Positions 23,113 through 34,550 of a DNA stretch of 64,000 nt are shown in pieces. Origin of the DNA: Perilla frutescens (Eukaryota; Streptophyta; Magnoliopsida; Lamiales; Lamiaceae); NCBI GenBank assembly GCA_026008535.1, contig BRKX01000006.1, forward strand, positions 9,632,501-9,696,500, in the 5' to 3' direction. Made by a program: the position numbers and the translations under genes. Every line of letters begins with the position of its first letter. Position 1 is the stretch's first letter. The notes under the pieces are model-generated. The model was not told the DNA's origin. It was given only the letters and a program-made list of their open reading frames with translations, and did not search any database.

Positions 23113-24291
23113 TGTTGAGTGCTGTATGACATTGATGTTCAATGTTGCACTCGATGTCAGACAGACTTCCTGTGACATTGTCTATGATATAGTCGTAACT
23201 AATCTTATCATTTCCTAGTTTATTTATTATTTTAATAAATAAAATAACTTTATATATATCTTAAAATATATGTGTATATCCATGAAATTAATATTTCAAA
23301 TAATTGGATATATACATATTAGATATATTATTTAAAATAGAGTTTGACAAAGTCAAAACTCTATCTCCTATTGTTTAGGTCTAGCGGTTTCTCTATTTAA
23401 TTCTTTTTCTTTTCAGAAAATTATATTTGCTGGATATTTAGAAAAAGAGCATGAACGTGGGGAAGCTATCAACCACGCCTTGGAGGCGGTTTCTAACAAT
23501 CAACGATGAAGTCATGGAGTGAAGCGGTTATTGTCAACCCATGTTCAAGAAAGAGAAATCGTGGACCGTGCTGGATTCAAGTGAAGAAGCATATAAGGGA
23601 TGTGTTCGACACTTGAAGACTTATTCAAGCTCATTCCGTTTTCCGCTGTGTGAAGATTGAAGAAAGATTGAGTCACAAACTTAGTTTAGGTTTCGTTCTT
23701 CGTTCCTTCTTCTATCTTAATATTTATTGTTGTTCAATCCTTTCACAGAATAGATTGTACAAGTTAGGATAGATAGCAAGGTTGTGAAACCTTTACTAGG
23801 TTGTATACAAATTGACAGGATGTCAATCTGTATGTTGTAGTTTGCATATGAACTGACGGGATGTCAATTTGTATGTTGTTGTTTGTATACAAGTCGACGG
23901 GATGTCAACTTGTATGATATAGTTTGCATATGAACTGACGGGATGTCAAGTTGTATGTTGTTGTTTGTATATGAATTAACGGGATGTCAATTTATATGTT
24001 TTAGTTCTTTTTAGTGATAGACTAGATTAGAACTTGTAATGTTGTTGTAGTGTTAAGAGCCTTCGTGTCTAACATTAACGGCTTGAAAATTTTGTACTCT
24101 TAATAGTATAATTTCGCCCTGTGGCAATCATACACATGTTGTGTATGATTTAAAAATTTTATGATGTATTCTTGTGCATTTTATTTCCAGCATATTTGTG
24201 TTAAGATAAGTTGTGATAACTGTATTTAATATTGAGTTTGACATTACGAATCTGTATCTAATTTCAGTGTTTGTGGCAACAAATTCCAACA
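23113..24291 (+). repeat. 5' LTR of SIRE-2
   Basis: The 1179-bp LTR runs from TGTTGAGTGCTG to TTCCAACA with the inverted ends TGTTG..CAACA. It is preceded by the target duplication AGATT (23108-23112) and followed by the primer-binding site. A TATA-like ATATAAGG is at 23591-23598. The five ~40-bp palindromic repeats lie at about 23805-23995. It is about 98% identical to the LTR at 6463-7640. Confidence 0.92.
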
Positions 24292-24293
24292 AG

Positions 24294-24306
24294 TGGCATC
24301 AAGAGC
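24294..24306 (+). promoter_or_regulatory. Primer-binding site of SIRE-2
   Basis: TGGCATCAAGAGC starts three bases after the LTR. It resembles the initiator-Met tRNA complementary site TGGTATCAGAGC used by most plant copia elements. Confidence 0.7.
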
Positions 24307-24358
24307 TGGTACTTAACACACTAAGTATTCGATTCTTGGTTTGTTGACTCACTGAAAG

Positions 24359-25558
24359 ATGGATATTCAGATCAATCAATGCCGTCCTCCGGCATTGGAT
24401 AGTAATGACAAGAATTATGCTATGTGGAAATCGCGCATGAAGATGTATATCAAGTCCATCGATGAGAGGGCTTGGTTGGCGGTAATTGAAGAATGGTCTC
24501 CACCAAGGATGGAAGGACTAAATGGGGTGTACATTCTTACTCCGGAGACTCAATGGACTAATGATGATCGAATCATTTCCAACTTCAATTCGAGAGCACT
24601 CAATGCTATTTTTGTTTCGGTTGATGTTCCGTGCTTCAAAATGGTGTGCAATTGCACCACGGCATATCAAGCATGGAGCATACTGCAGGAACATTGTGAA
24701 GGATCGATCAGTGTACGAAAAACAAAGCTCAGGCTACTCACTTCTAAATTCGAAACTCTGCGAATGTTAGAAGATGAGACTATTTCAATGTACACTGAAC
24801 GATTGTGTGAAGTGTCAAACGAATCTATAGCTCTCGGATGTCCGATCTCGAACGAAAACATGGTTAGCAAACTTCTTCGCACACTTCCGGAGAGATTCAA
24901 CATGAAAATGTCAGCAATTGAAGAAGCTCACAATATATCAAACATGAGTTTGAGTGAAGTAGTGAGCATTCTACTCACGTTTGAGATGAATCTTGAAAAT
25001 CAGAAATCAAACACCTCCTCCAAAGGAATGGCACTTCAATCAGTAACATCAAGTTCAAATGTTGAACTTGATGTCGAGAACATTCAGGAGATTACTGAAG
25101 ATGAACCCCTGAGTGTTGCGCTGCTTACCAAGAAGTTCAATACCCTTGTTCGGTCAATGAAGAAAGGTTCTCCAAACTTCAAACCACGGAGATTGTTTGA
25201 TTCTCCCTCGTCGACATCATCTGGATCGACAAAATCTTCAAAGTCTCCAGATGTTGCAGTAAAGGACATTGACTCAGTTCAATGTAGGGGATGTTCTAGT
25301 TTTGGGCACTATGCAAATGAATGTCCTACTGTCCAAAGGAAGCAAAGAAGAAATTATAGTGCTGCCATGTTAAGCGACGAATCCGATGATGAAGAAGCTG
25401 AAAAAAAAACTGTATTGTTTGTAAAAGTCAATGATGGCTTAAATGAAATGATTGGCGTTTTAACTGACATGGAGAGTGTTGATTATGACTATGATACTAG
25501 TCTTGATCATGTGACTCCAGATGTTCCAAGCAATGTTATGGAGAATGTTACACAAGAA
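24359..25558 (+). CDS. SIRE-2 gag (N-terminal 400 codons, cut by the inversion)
   Basis: The frame is open from ATG 24359 to the inversion breakpoint after codon 400. The protein has the copia gag (UBN2-type) region with WKSRMKMYIKS near residue 25 and YTERLCEVSNE near 145. A CCHC zinc knuckle lies at about 309-322 (CRGCSSFGHYANEC), followed by an acidic stretch. Beyond 25558 the frame runs 30 more codons into unrelated sequence to a stop at 25648. The natural continuation (MTLLDEFC) is at 13936 on the minus strand. The intact frame agrees with the young age implied by the LTRs. Confidence 0.88.
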
Positions 25559-27667
25559 GTCTCTAACATTCTACACTTCGCGGTGATATTCACACCCTTG
25601 GAAGCTTCTTGCTTCTTGGACACATTTTTCTTCATTGAGCAAACCTGATATAAATCGATGAAACCAAATATTAAAACACACAAACTATGAAAAATATAGA
25701 TTACATAATTACTGTATGAAATAATTTGATACTACTATGCATATAAAATGGTACTAATAAGCATACAGAGTGATACTACACCACACGATGATAAAAATAT
25801 AGACATATAAACCAATAACACTAACTAAACCAAAATGCATATAAAAATTGAACCCATACATGCACATATAAAAGCACAACATACTATACAACATAATACT
25901 TCAAATTTTGATACATACAGTCAACTCAAATAGTACAATTCTGTTTTAGGATTGATACTCCATACAAAAAAATTATAAATTGCACACAGATAAAACATAA
26001 AACAAAATCTGATACTTGTAAGCATATGATTTGGTACTGATAAGCATCAATATTGATACTATATACAAAAAAAACATACACACAAATAAAACATAAAACA
26101 AAATCACTCTGATACTTATAGGCATCTCATTTGGTACTAATCATCATGAAAATTTTGAAAAAGAAAAAGAAATTGCACACACATACAAAATATAAAACAT
26201 AGAACATAATTGATACTTGTATACATCTCATTTAGTACTAAGCAGCATGCAAATTGATACTCTATACACCACTTCTGTTATTGTCAATTCATTATTTCAG
26301 ATACAGATACAGCATGAAAAGGAAAAGTAGAACACTGCCACATTATACAACATGAGATTTCAAGAAAAAAAGGTTTAACAAAGATCATCCATCGATGACC
26401 TTTTTCAACACTTATTAACACAGGTATGAAAAGCAGAAAAGGAAAATAATCATAGAGTGGCGCCTGAATGCATTGCTTCAGAAATCAATGCCTCAGTTAA
26501 TGTGTTTACCTAGCCATGAGAACTCTTCACGAAGGAAAATATTGCGGAAGTAAATACAATCTTGGCATTCATACATAGACCATCCAAACCCCAACATTAT
26601 GTAAGCTAATAGGAAATGCCCATCCAACAACTAATCAGATCTTAGCACATTATATTTTATCATAGTGGATTAGCATATGGAATCAACAATTTCATGAATT
26701 CATCAATGCCCGTAACTGGAAAGGTAAAAAATACCCACCAAGCATAAACCAGGCAATGCATGTGTTCAAGTCGAAAGAGCTCGAGCTCACACATAAAAAT
26801 CACGAGCATTTATGATAACTATCTTGCAACAACATAACCATAAAATGCAATTTTCCTGTAGGAAATGAAGTATACTCGGCTCTCCATCTACTAAACGCAG
26901 GTCAAAATATCGAGCAGAAATGGAAAATCTTAGCAACTATAATCTCCATAACGACAAACAACGCAAGAGAAACAACAGCAAAAACAAAACAATTAAAACA
27001 TCCATCATTTTGCCTTCTTAACATGAACACAATCACAAGAGGGAGAGAGGAGGTAGAGAGAGAGAGAGATGATTAGTAAGGTGAGGGAGAAGGGTTTGTC
27101 GTGTGAAAAGGAGAAATTTAGGAGGAGAAAGAGGGAGAAGAAGACTGAACAAAGGTAGTATACTCGGACTCATGTCAATTCCAGGAAATGCAGACGTTTA
27201 ATCAGACTGTAATTAAAAAGAGATTTTGAGTAGAAACCTGAATACCACAGTCATGTGGCGAACCACCGAATGCTGGAGCAAAAATGAACGCCGGAGAGGG
27301 TTAGGGAGGCGGCTAGGGTTTGGAATCGTGGAGGAGATGTCGCCGCGGAGATGAGGCGGCTAGGGTTTGGAATCGCGGTGGAGATGTGTCGGTGGAGATG
27401 AGGTGGCTACGGGTCACGGTGGAGAAGAGACAGCTACGGGTCATGGTGGAGATGCGGCGGCTACGGGTCACGGTGGAGAAGAGGCGGCGCGGTGAGAAAG
27501 AAAGGATGGGTACGCGGGCTAGGGTTTTGCAGGCGAGATGAAGCGAGATAAATGAGTGAACAGTGGCCAAAAATCTATTTATATGACGGGTCGGAGCGCA
27601 GGTCGGGTCGGTACGGGTCGGGTCCGGTCCGTCTCACGGGCTGGCCCATGCATCTGATGCACAGGAG
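25559..27667. mobile_element. Other half of element X, with GATACTT motifs
   Basis: The right terminus reads GGTCCGGTCCGTCTCACGGG..CATGCATCTGATGCACAGGAG, ending at 27667, and is the inverted counterpart of the end at 16770. GATACT/GGTACT motifs are dense at 25720-26280. On the minus strand 25559-25635 reads openly (KKNVSKKQEASKGVNITAKC), possibly a captured coding fragment. The stretch 27020-27560 is GA-rich and then GC-rich, like a gene leader. I recognise no transposase. Confidence 0.55.
27305..27500 (+). repeat. GC-rich minisatellite in element X
   Basis: Imperfect units of about 30-50 bp repeat GGCGGCTAGGGTTTGGAATCG and GGCTACGGGTCACGGTGGAG with GAGATG or GAGAAG linkers. It stands out from the AT-rich surroundings. 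Open frames over it are products of the repeat and are not called as genes. Confidence 0.75.
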
Positions 27668-27689
27668 AATTTGCGATATATATATATAT

Positions 27690-28875
27690 AGGATGTAGAT
27701 CATATGAGAACACCTTGTTGGTGTGAGAAAGGAGAACACATCTTACACCATCCAATTTAATGATCTAATGGTTGAGATTTAAGGTGGCAATTTCGTAAAT
27801 AATAGGGCAAAAAATAAGGAAGGAGGGCTATTTTCGTCCAAATCCATTAAAATTGATGATATCAGCAATTAAAAAAAAATCTTAAAAACTTTAATCAACC
27901 ATAACTTTCTCGTTTTTAATCCAATGCACACAAAAAATATATCAGATTAAAGCTCTTTTCATGCTATTTCATTTAAGATGTCGAAAGGCTATGTTTGGAT
28001 GAAAAAATATGAACGAAAAATAAAAAAGAAATTTTTTTACGCGTGCCCAGGTTGTAAATACTTTCGTTAGCATATAATAATTCTTCGTCAGCATTATGAT
28101 AACATATGAACGTATGCTAATGAAGCATTTGTCATATGCTAACATAATATATTCGATGTGCTAACAAAGAATTATCATAATGCTAACATAGTATAAATTT
28201 ATTAGGGTTTATTAAATCTCAATTATGGTTTATTTAATCTCGATTATGGTTTATTCCATCTAATTATTATTATTCTTTTGAAATTTAATTTTTTGTTTAT
28301 AGTTCTTAATTGATTATTATGGTTTATCCTATCCAATTATAATTTATAACGTATGTTGATAGAGTATTGCCATATGCTAACATAGTGTATTTGCAATGCT
28401 GACGAACCAAAACTATAATGCTAACATAGTACAAATATATTATTATTAGTATGATTTCTTTCAATTCATTTAGGGTTTACCTCATCCAATCAATGTTTAT
28501 TTCATCTAATTATGTTTATTTCATCCAATTATGATGTTTTCCATTTAATTAGGGTTTATTAAATCGAATTAGGTTTATAATTAATTTTTATAATAATTTT
28601 TTCGCCAACAATATTTGAAAACTTTAATTAGCATAACTATAATGCTTCGTTAGCATTATGATAATACTTCGTTAGCATAACGATCTGTTATCAAATCCTC
28701 CGCGATTTTTATAAGAATTACAAAATTACAGTAATACCCCGCGCGAAAAAATTTCAGATATTACAAAATTGCCACCACCTTTTTCATCAAATCTGGACTT
28801 TTGATTTTTGATGGATGTGTGGTGTGAGATGTGTTCTCATTTCTCACACAAGGGGTTATTTTTATATAACCCCAC
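27690..28875. mobile_element. Inverted-repeat element flanked by (TA)n, with TGCTAACAT motifs (family F)
   Basis: The left end contains GAGAAAGGAGAACACATCTT and then AAGGTGGCAATTTCGTAA. The reverse complement of the right end contains GAGAAATGAGAACACATCTC and then AAGGTGGTGGCAATTTTGTAA. This is an imperfect inverted repeat of about 110 bp. (TA)n tracts lie on both sides (27673-27690, 28878-28896). The interior repeats TGCTAACATA/CGTTAGCAT many times between 28060 and 28680. It has no coding sequence. Confidence 0.65.
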
Positions 28876-28904
28876 CCCTATATATATATATATATAAATA
28901 TATA

Positions 28905-29435
28905 GGGGGTGGATCTAGTGGGAACCCTCCTCCATGTGGGAACAAGGAACTCATTCTATCCACCCATTCATAGATTAAAACAGATTATCAGTGGAAAATG
29001 TGTAAATATGTTAAACTTTTTAAAAAAGACAGTGACATATTGGTAAATAAATTGAACTTCAAAAGTGGGGGTTAATTTCTTTCCGTCAAAAAATAGATGA
29101 TGATATCATCATATTTGTACAAATATTATAGAAATTTTAAGCTACCCTATCTTGCTTGTTTTTAATCGGATTTATGCAAATCATATATCAAATTAAAGCT
29201 TTTTTTATACTCTTTCATTTAAGATCCATATTGCATATGTTTATTTGAAAGAAATAGATGAAAAATACAAAAATTAATTTTCAGGTATATTTTTCATACA
29301 AAAGAGCCCCATATTTATATTAGCATGGCGTATATAATATTTTAGCACGACCTATATAGCATTTTAGCATGACCAACTATAATTCACATAATTGCGTTTA
29401 TGATATTTTAGCATGAAACTACTCGCAAAATAGCA

Positions 29436-29472
<37 letters not shown>

Positions 29473-32300
29473 ACATTTGAGCATAATCTGTAACTCATAT
29501 CAGCATTGTGTTCATGACTTGCTCGTTTTAATCAAATTTACGCAAATTATATATCAAATTAAAGATATTCTTATTAGATTAAGGTGAACTCATTTGGAGG
29601 CATGTTATTAAAATTCTCATTTTAGCATGTTTGTGCAATACATTTTAGCATGTTGTGTAATACATTTTAGTGGGTGATATTATGAATATTTTTCTAACAG
29701 TTTTATATAAACACCTACACCTATACAGATACTATAAAACGAAAAACATGAGTTGATGATAAAGAAGAAAAAAGAATGAGAAAGTGAAGCAACGAAGGAG
29801 ATGGCTAACAACTAAGAAAGAAAATAAGAGAATATTTCCCGAAACGAGATAAAGTTTATGAGAGCAAAATATATGCTGCAATTCTAAGTGTAGACAGTAA
29901 CCTACAAAGTGAAAGGAACGAAGCTGATGAAAACCTACACTACAGGCTCTCATGTGAAGTTGGTCCAATTAATGTTGAAGCATTTGTTATGTCGAAATGA
30001 TTTGTACTGTTAATAAAATTTCTACAAGTACTATTAGTTTCAAGACATATTTCTTATGAATATTAGTTTATGTTGATAAATATTAGTTCAAGTTGAAGAA
30101 TATTAGTTTAACGTTATGAATATTAATTTCAGACATTTGTTATGAATATTTGGAAATGTCATTGTTAGCGTGAATTTTTCTTTATACGAGCATGATATTG
30201 TTGTTTTATTAGCATCATACAATATTTCATTTTAGCATCATACATTATTTTATTTTAGCATCATACTTCCGTCATTTTAGCATGACACTATACCCTAATA
30301 GGGACACAATAAACCCTAATCGAACTGGGACACCAAATTTAACCTCATTCTCACTTCATTTTAACCGATGTTATAAATAATAAACCATAATACGATGTAA
30401 TAAACTCTAATAGAAATGTCATACACCCTAATGGGAATGTGACAAAAAAATAGCATGCTACTTCCCTCATTTTAGCCTGATACGTACTTACCTCATGTTA
30501 GCATGATCTACTAAACAACAATGGGGGATCTAGAAAATCATAATGCGAATGTAATAAACCTTACTTAGGAATAATGAACCCTAATGGGAATGTCATAAAT
30601 CCTAATTAGAATATCATAAACTCTAATTGAGAATAATGAACCCTAATGGGGATGTCATAAACCCTAATTGAGAATAATGAACCCTAATGGTAACGGGACA
30701 TCAAATTTAGCCTTATTCTTCCCTCATTTTAACCTGTACATCCCTCATTTTAGCAAGATACTATAAACAGTAACAAGTCATGCAATAAATCCTAATTGAA
30801 AACAATGAACCCTAATGCGAATGTAATAAACCACAATTGGGAAGAATAAACCCCAATGGGAAGGTAATAAACCCTAATTGGGAATAATGAACCCTAATGA
30901 GAATGTGACATCAAGTTTAGCATGCTACATCCCTCATTTTAGCCTGATAATTTTTTAATTTTAGCATGATTTGATAAACAATAATAGGAGATGCAATAAA
31001 CCGCAATGGGAACATATTTAGCCTCATACTTCTCTGATTTAGCATCATATTCTAAACAGTAATTGAGATTGATAAATCTTAATATTAATGTAATAACCAC
31101 AAAGGAAATATCATAAACTCTTTGAGAAAAAATCATATATTGTTAAAATAAAATAAAATAAGCCCTAAAAATGAATATTTTATATTTTTCTTCATATTTC
31201 TTCGGATAAATAAAGCCATGTGAGATCTTGAATAAAATAGTATGAAAAATTATAATTTGATATATTATATGAAAATACACATTGCGTTTATGAATTTTTA
31301 GCATTAAATTACTCTCATATTAGTATAGTGTATAAGATATTTTAGCATGACGTTACATATCGGTATTACGTTTATATGTGGATGAAGTAATTGTTATTTA
31401 ATTGAATACTTTCAGTTGTGAAATTTATCCAACATGTAATTCACATCAGTAGCATTTATCACACATATAGAAATAAATTTGAATGATATTATCAATATCA
31501 ACATAAGTCATGTCATTTTAGCATGAACTATGAACCATTCCAGCATGATGTATATGTCATTTTAGCACGAACTATAATAATAACAGAATAATTGATGAAA
31601 AAATGAAAATAAATACCTAAATCAGAATTGGACGAGATAATTAAAAAAAAAAAAGATGAATTCGTGAATCAACAACATTGTATGAAAAAGATGAAACAAG
31701 GTAAAAATTTAATTGGGATAATTTAGACAAAAAATAGCATATAATCCATAAAGAATAATAGCGTTTACAAACAAATCAAGAAATCTAAAAAATTTAAAAT
31801 GTGCATGTGAACGTCAAAAAAATAAAGCCATCAAAAATTCAAAATCGTGTCTAAACCGACAATATCAATTTTGATTTTTTGTATAAAAAACCATCTTAAC
31901 CATATATATATTTAGAGGTATAATATTTTATTATTTTAATAAATTATTAAATTATCATAATTTTTCAATTTGTATTTAGTAAATGGTTTACAAAAACAAA
32001 TAGAGAGAGGAGAGGAAATAGGTGAGAGAGAGAGAGAGAGAGAGAGAAGTGCACAAAGAAAAAAAAAACATGAGTGTTAGAGAGAAATAAATAGAGAGGG
32101 AAGATAATCATGTTTCAAAACATAAGAATTATTAAATTACCACAATACTCTTTTTTACTTAAAGTTGCAAATAATTACAAGTATGCCACCTTACATTTGA
32201 TCAAACTTTGACTGAATTGTGGTCATTAAAATCTAAGTAATGGAAAGATTAGATGAGTTCCTAGTTCCTATGTGGAGGAAGGGTTCTCATTTGAACTCTT

Positions 32301-32305
<5 letters not shown>
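28905..32305. mobile_element. Inverted-repeat element flanked by (TA)n, with TTTTAGCATGA array (family G)
   Basis: The left end contains GGGAACCCTCCTCCATGTGGG and AAGGAACTCATTCTA. The reverse complement of the right end contains GAGAACCCTTCCTCCACATAG and TAGGAACTCATCTAA. (TA)n tracts flank both ends. More than two dozen copies of TTTTAGCAT and variants are scattered over 29320-31570. About a dozen CCCTAATGGGAAT-like units are at 30290-30910. No open frame is convincing, so it appears non-autonomous. Confidence 0.6.
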
Positions 32306-32364
<59 letters not shown>

Positions 32365-32367
32365 TAT
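32303..32367. repeat. (TA)n(GA)n microsatellite
   Basis: A pure TA run is followed by a GA run, directly at the right end of family G. Confidence 0.95.
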
Positions 32368-33044
32368 AAACATAATTATGACTCCAAAACCATGTTTCAA
32401 AAATTAATTTAAGTAGTGGTTATCTAGAAATTAGTGACACGTGGGACTGACCAATTTATGCAAAACAAAAAACAATTTTTTTTCTGCACTTTTTCCCCCT
32501 CGTTGTGCACCAACCTTTTGTTTTGACATTTGGTGACTAATTTGGACCACGAACTTTCTTAGTGTTTAGTTGTCTACCTTGTAACGATAATATTAATTAG
32601 ACAACTATAATAATAATTAGGAAACGATAATCTTAATTAATTAGAATAATCCAAAAGGTATTGTGATTTTTATTGGTGGAAGACATGATGGTCTAAGTGT
32701 TGATGAGAAGATGGGGGCAAGTACAACTGAGCTTTTGCAGAACATGATAATTTTCTTTAATAAATATTTACTAATTAAGACTTTGCTGGTTGTCTAAGTA
32801 TATAGCCCTTTAATTGCAAAATTTTAATTATGTTGCATACGTGGACAAAAAGTTACACAAAAGTATTACATCAATGAAATAAAATAATCATTCCACTTTT
32901 TTTTTTAATTTGTGCCTTTATTTTTAGAAATAATTTGCGCCGTTAATAAGTAATAAACTTACTAGCTTTTAATCAATTAAAATTTTGGATTCAGTTAGAG
33001 ACAAGTCGTGCAGTTGAACTATAGATTTACAAGAAACCCCTCTA
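32368..33044. other. AT-rich intergenic sequence
   Basis: No gene, structured RNA or clear repeat is visible here. Confidence 0.6.
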
Positions 33045-33290
33045 TGTTAAAATGTCCCATATTAGTTGTCGTTTTATTAAAGTGAGAGCAACCCTTAATT
33101 TACAAGTCAGTTTTATGAGGGTAAATTAGGTTCAATATCTATTTCTAACATGGTATCAGAGTCAAGTTTAATTTCAATAGTGGGAGCCCCCACAAGTGAG
33201 GCGATGAGGGTGCATATTAAAATATCCCACATTGACCACTTTATTAAGGTGAGGACAACCCTTCCGATTGACGAACTTGTGAAAATATTC
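33045..33290 (+). mobile_element. TRIM (terminal-repeat retrotransposon in miniature)
   Basis: A 106-bp LTR (33045-33150, TGTTAAAATGTCCCAT ... TTCTAACA) is followed directly by TGGTATCAGAGTC (33151-33163), an initiator-Met primer-binding site. A short interior with a purine stretch (GAGGCGATGAGGG, 33198-33210) precedes a second, truncated LTR from about 33211 (TATTAAAATATCCCACATTG, then AACCCTTCC). This is the layout of plant TRIMs. There is no coding sequence. The LTRs have diverged clearly, so the copy is old. Confidence 0.8.
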
Positions 33291-34550
33291 AGAATTAATT
33301 TACATTAACTGAAATTGCAATTATGCTTAGGGGTGTTGGGAGTATATATTCTTTTATCTCTTCATTGTTAATAGTTTTGCCATCAATTACCTCTGAGCAA
33401 AGACCCCATATGATGGTCCAGTGATGAAATAATTACGACCAGTCAAGAAGTTATGATTTTTTATCTCACAGATACCTCTATGTCGAGATTTCTTGTGGCA
33501 CAACTTGTAGTCTGTAGACAACAATTGCAAAATCCTCATAAAAAATAAATTACAGGTAAATATTGACATAATTCAAATTATAACTAGTTGTTGGTTCGGA
33601 TTTAGGAGGGCTCCTACCTAAATTGAAATAGTCACTTAACAATAAAAAAAAAAAATTGGGTTGTGAGACTTCTTTAAACGAGCTTTGTGGGTCAAACGTA
33701 CGAGAATATAAGATATATAGGCCTTGGGGAATTTTATTTTTTTTCAACAAAATTCAAAATTACAAACTTCACACGCATGATCTTGAGAAATCTCCACTTT
33801 AATATGAAGTATCAAATATGAGCGGGCAATATCGACAATGTATACAAATTGACCAAAATTATTTGTTTCTCATGATTAAATTGATTCTTTTTTTTGTAAG
33901 TTTGTGACAAAATAAAGCTAGATTCTATATCTCATTTGAAGATGAAAATTGTGTGCATGTTTTGTTGCTAGATAGCAAAGAGAGAGCAAGTGGTGTGCAA
34001 TAAAAGTAAGAATCATTTGGGGAAGGGGGATTCCATTGGGATGCATTTCTCACTTTTCAACTTTCCTACTTTCCTTTTTGTTTAATTTTATTGTCCCCAG
34101 CATTAAGAAGGGGGTATGAAAATAAATATTTTTTCTCTAAAAAATAAATTAAGCGACCTATAAAATATCATACATGATAATTCATTTAAATTATAGAAGT
34201 AAAGCATACGAACGAAAATTATATTTAATACTCCAAAGTTCGCTACTTATAATAATAATATCTCGATCTTATTCAATAGCAATTTTACCCATAATTTATT
34301 TTTTTGTCATAATTCTACATTCGGTACAATTAAAAGTTGAGTCATATGTTCTCCAACAAGGTGACTCAATTTAACTTGTGTGTAACTATGTGTTTTTTTC
34401 CTTATTCACGTGTTTTCTGACGTGATGACTAAGCTTTCAGCTGTTAAAAAAATTTACAGAATGTAGAATCATGAAAAAATGAAACATTTGAAGTAAAATT
34501 ATTATTAAACATAGATTGTAACATTATTATTATAAATTACAAATGTTGGG
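33291..34550. other. AT-rich intergenic sequence
   Basis: I see no gene here. Short open frames on either strand lack codon or motif support. Confidence 0.6.

Larger units (their letters stand above)
13940..25558. other. Inverted segment of about 11.6 kb
   Basis: Three observations agree. SIRE-2 is split, with 3' parts on the minus strand to the left and 5' parts on the plus strand to the right of this segment. The gag codon GAA at 25556-25558 joins in frame to ATG ACA TTA at 13936 (minus strand), with GAA shared at both breakpoints (TTC at 13937-13939). The 5-bp duplications AATCT/AGATT at 6458-6462 and 23108-23112 match only in the inverted arrangement, and the second half of the SIRE-1 LTR then falls directly beside its first half. 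An alternative, an assembly error, cannot be excluded without reads. Confidence 0.85.

Noticed and set aside
27313..27570. Open frames on both strands in the GC-rich repeat
   Set aside because: They repeat the same few residues (TVTRSR, VTVEKR) because the DNA is a minisatellite.
18007..27667. The two outer ends (18007 left, 27667 right) face each other like the ends of one 9.6-kb transposon
   Set aside because: The target-duplication evidence shows that 13940-25558 is inverted, so these ends became paired only after the inversion. The true partner of 27667 is at 16770.
30290..30910. Many ACCCTAAT units, resembling telomeric repeats (CCCTAAA)
   Set aside because: The units are CCCTAATGGGAAT-like with irregular spacing and a GGG in the middle. 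They belong to the motif array of the family G element and are not an interstitial telomere tract.
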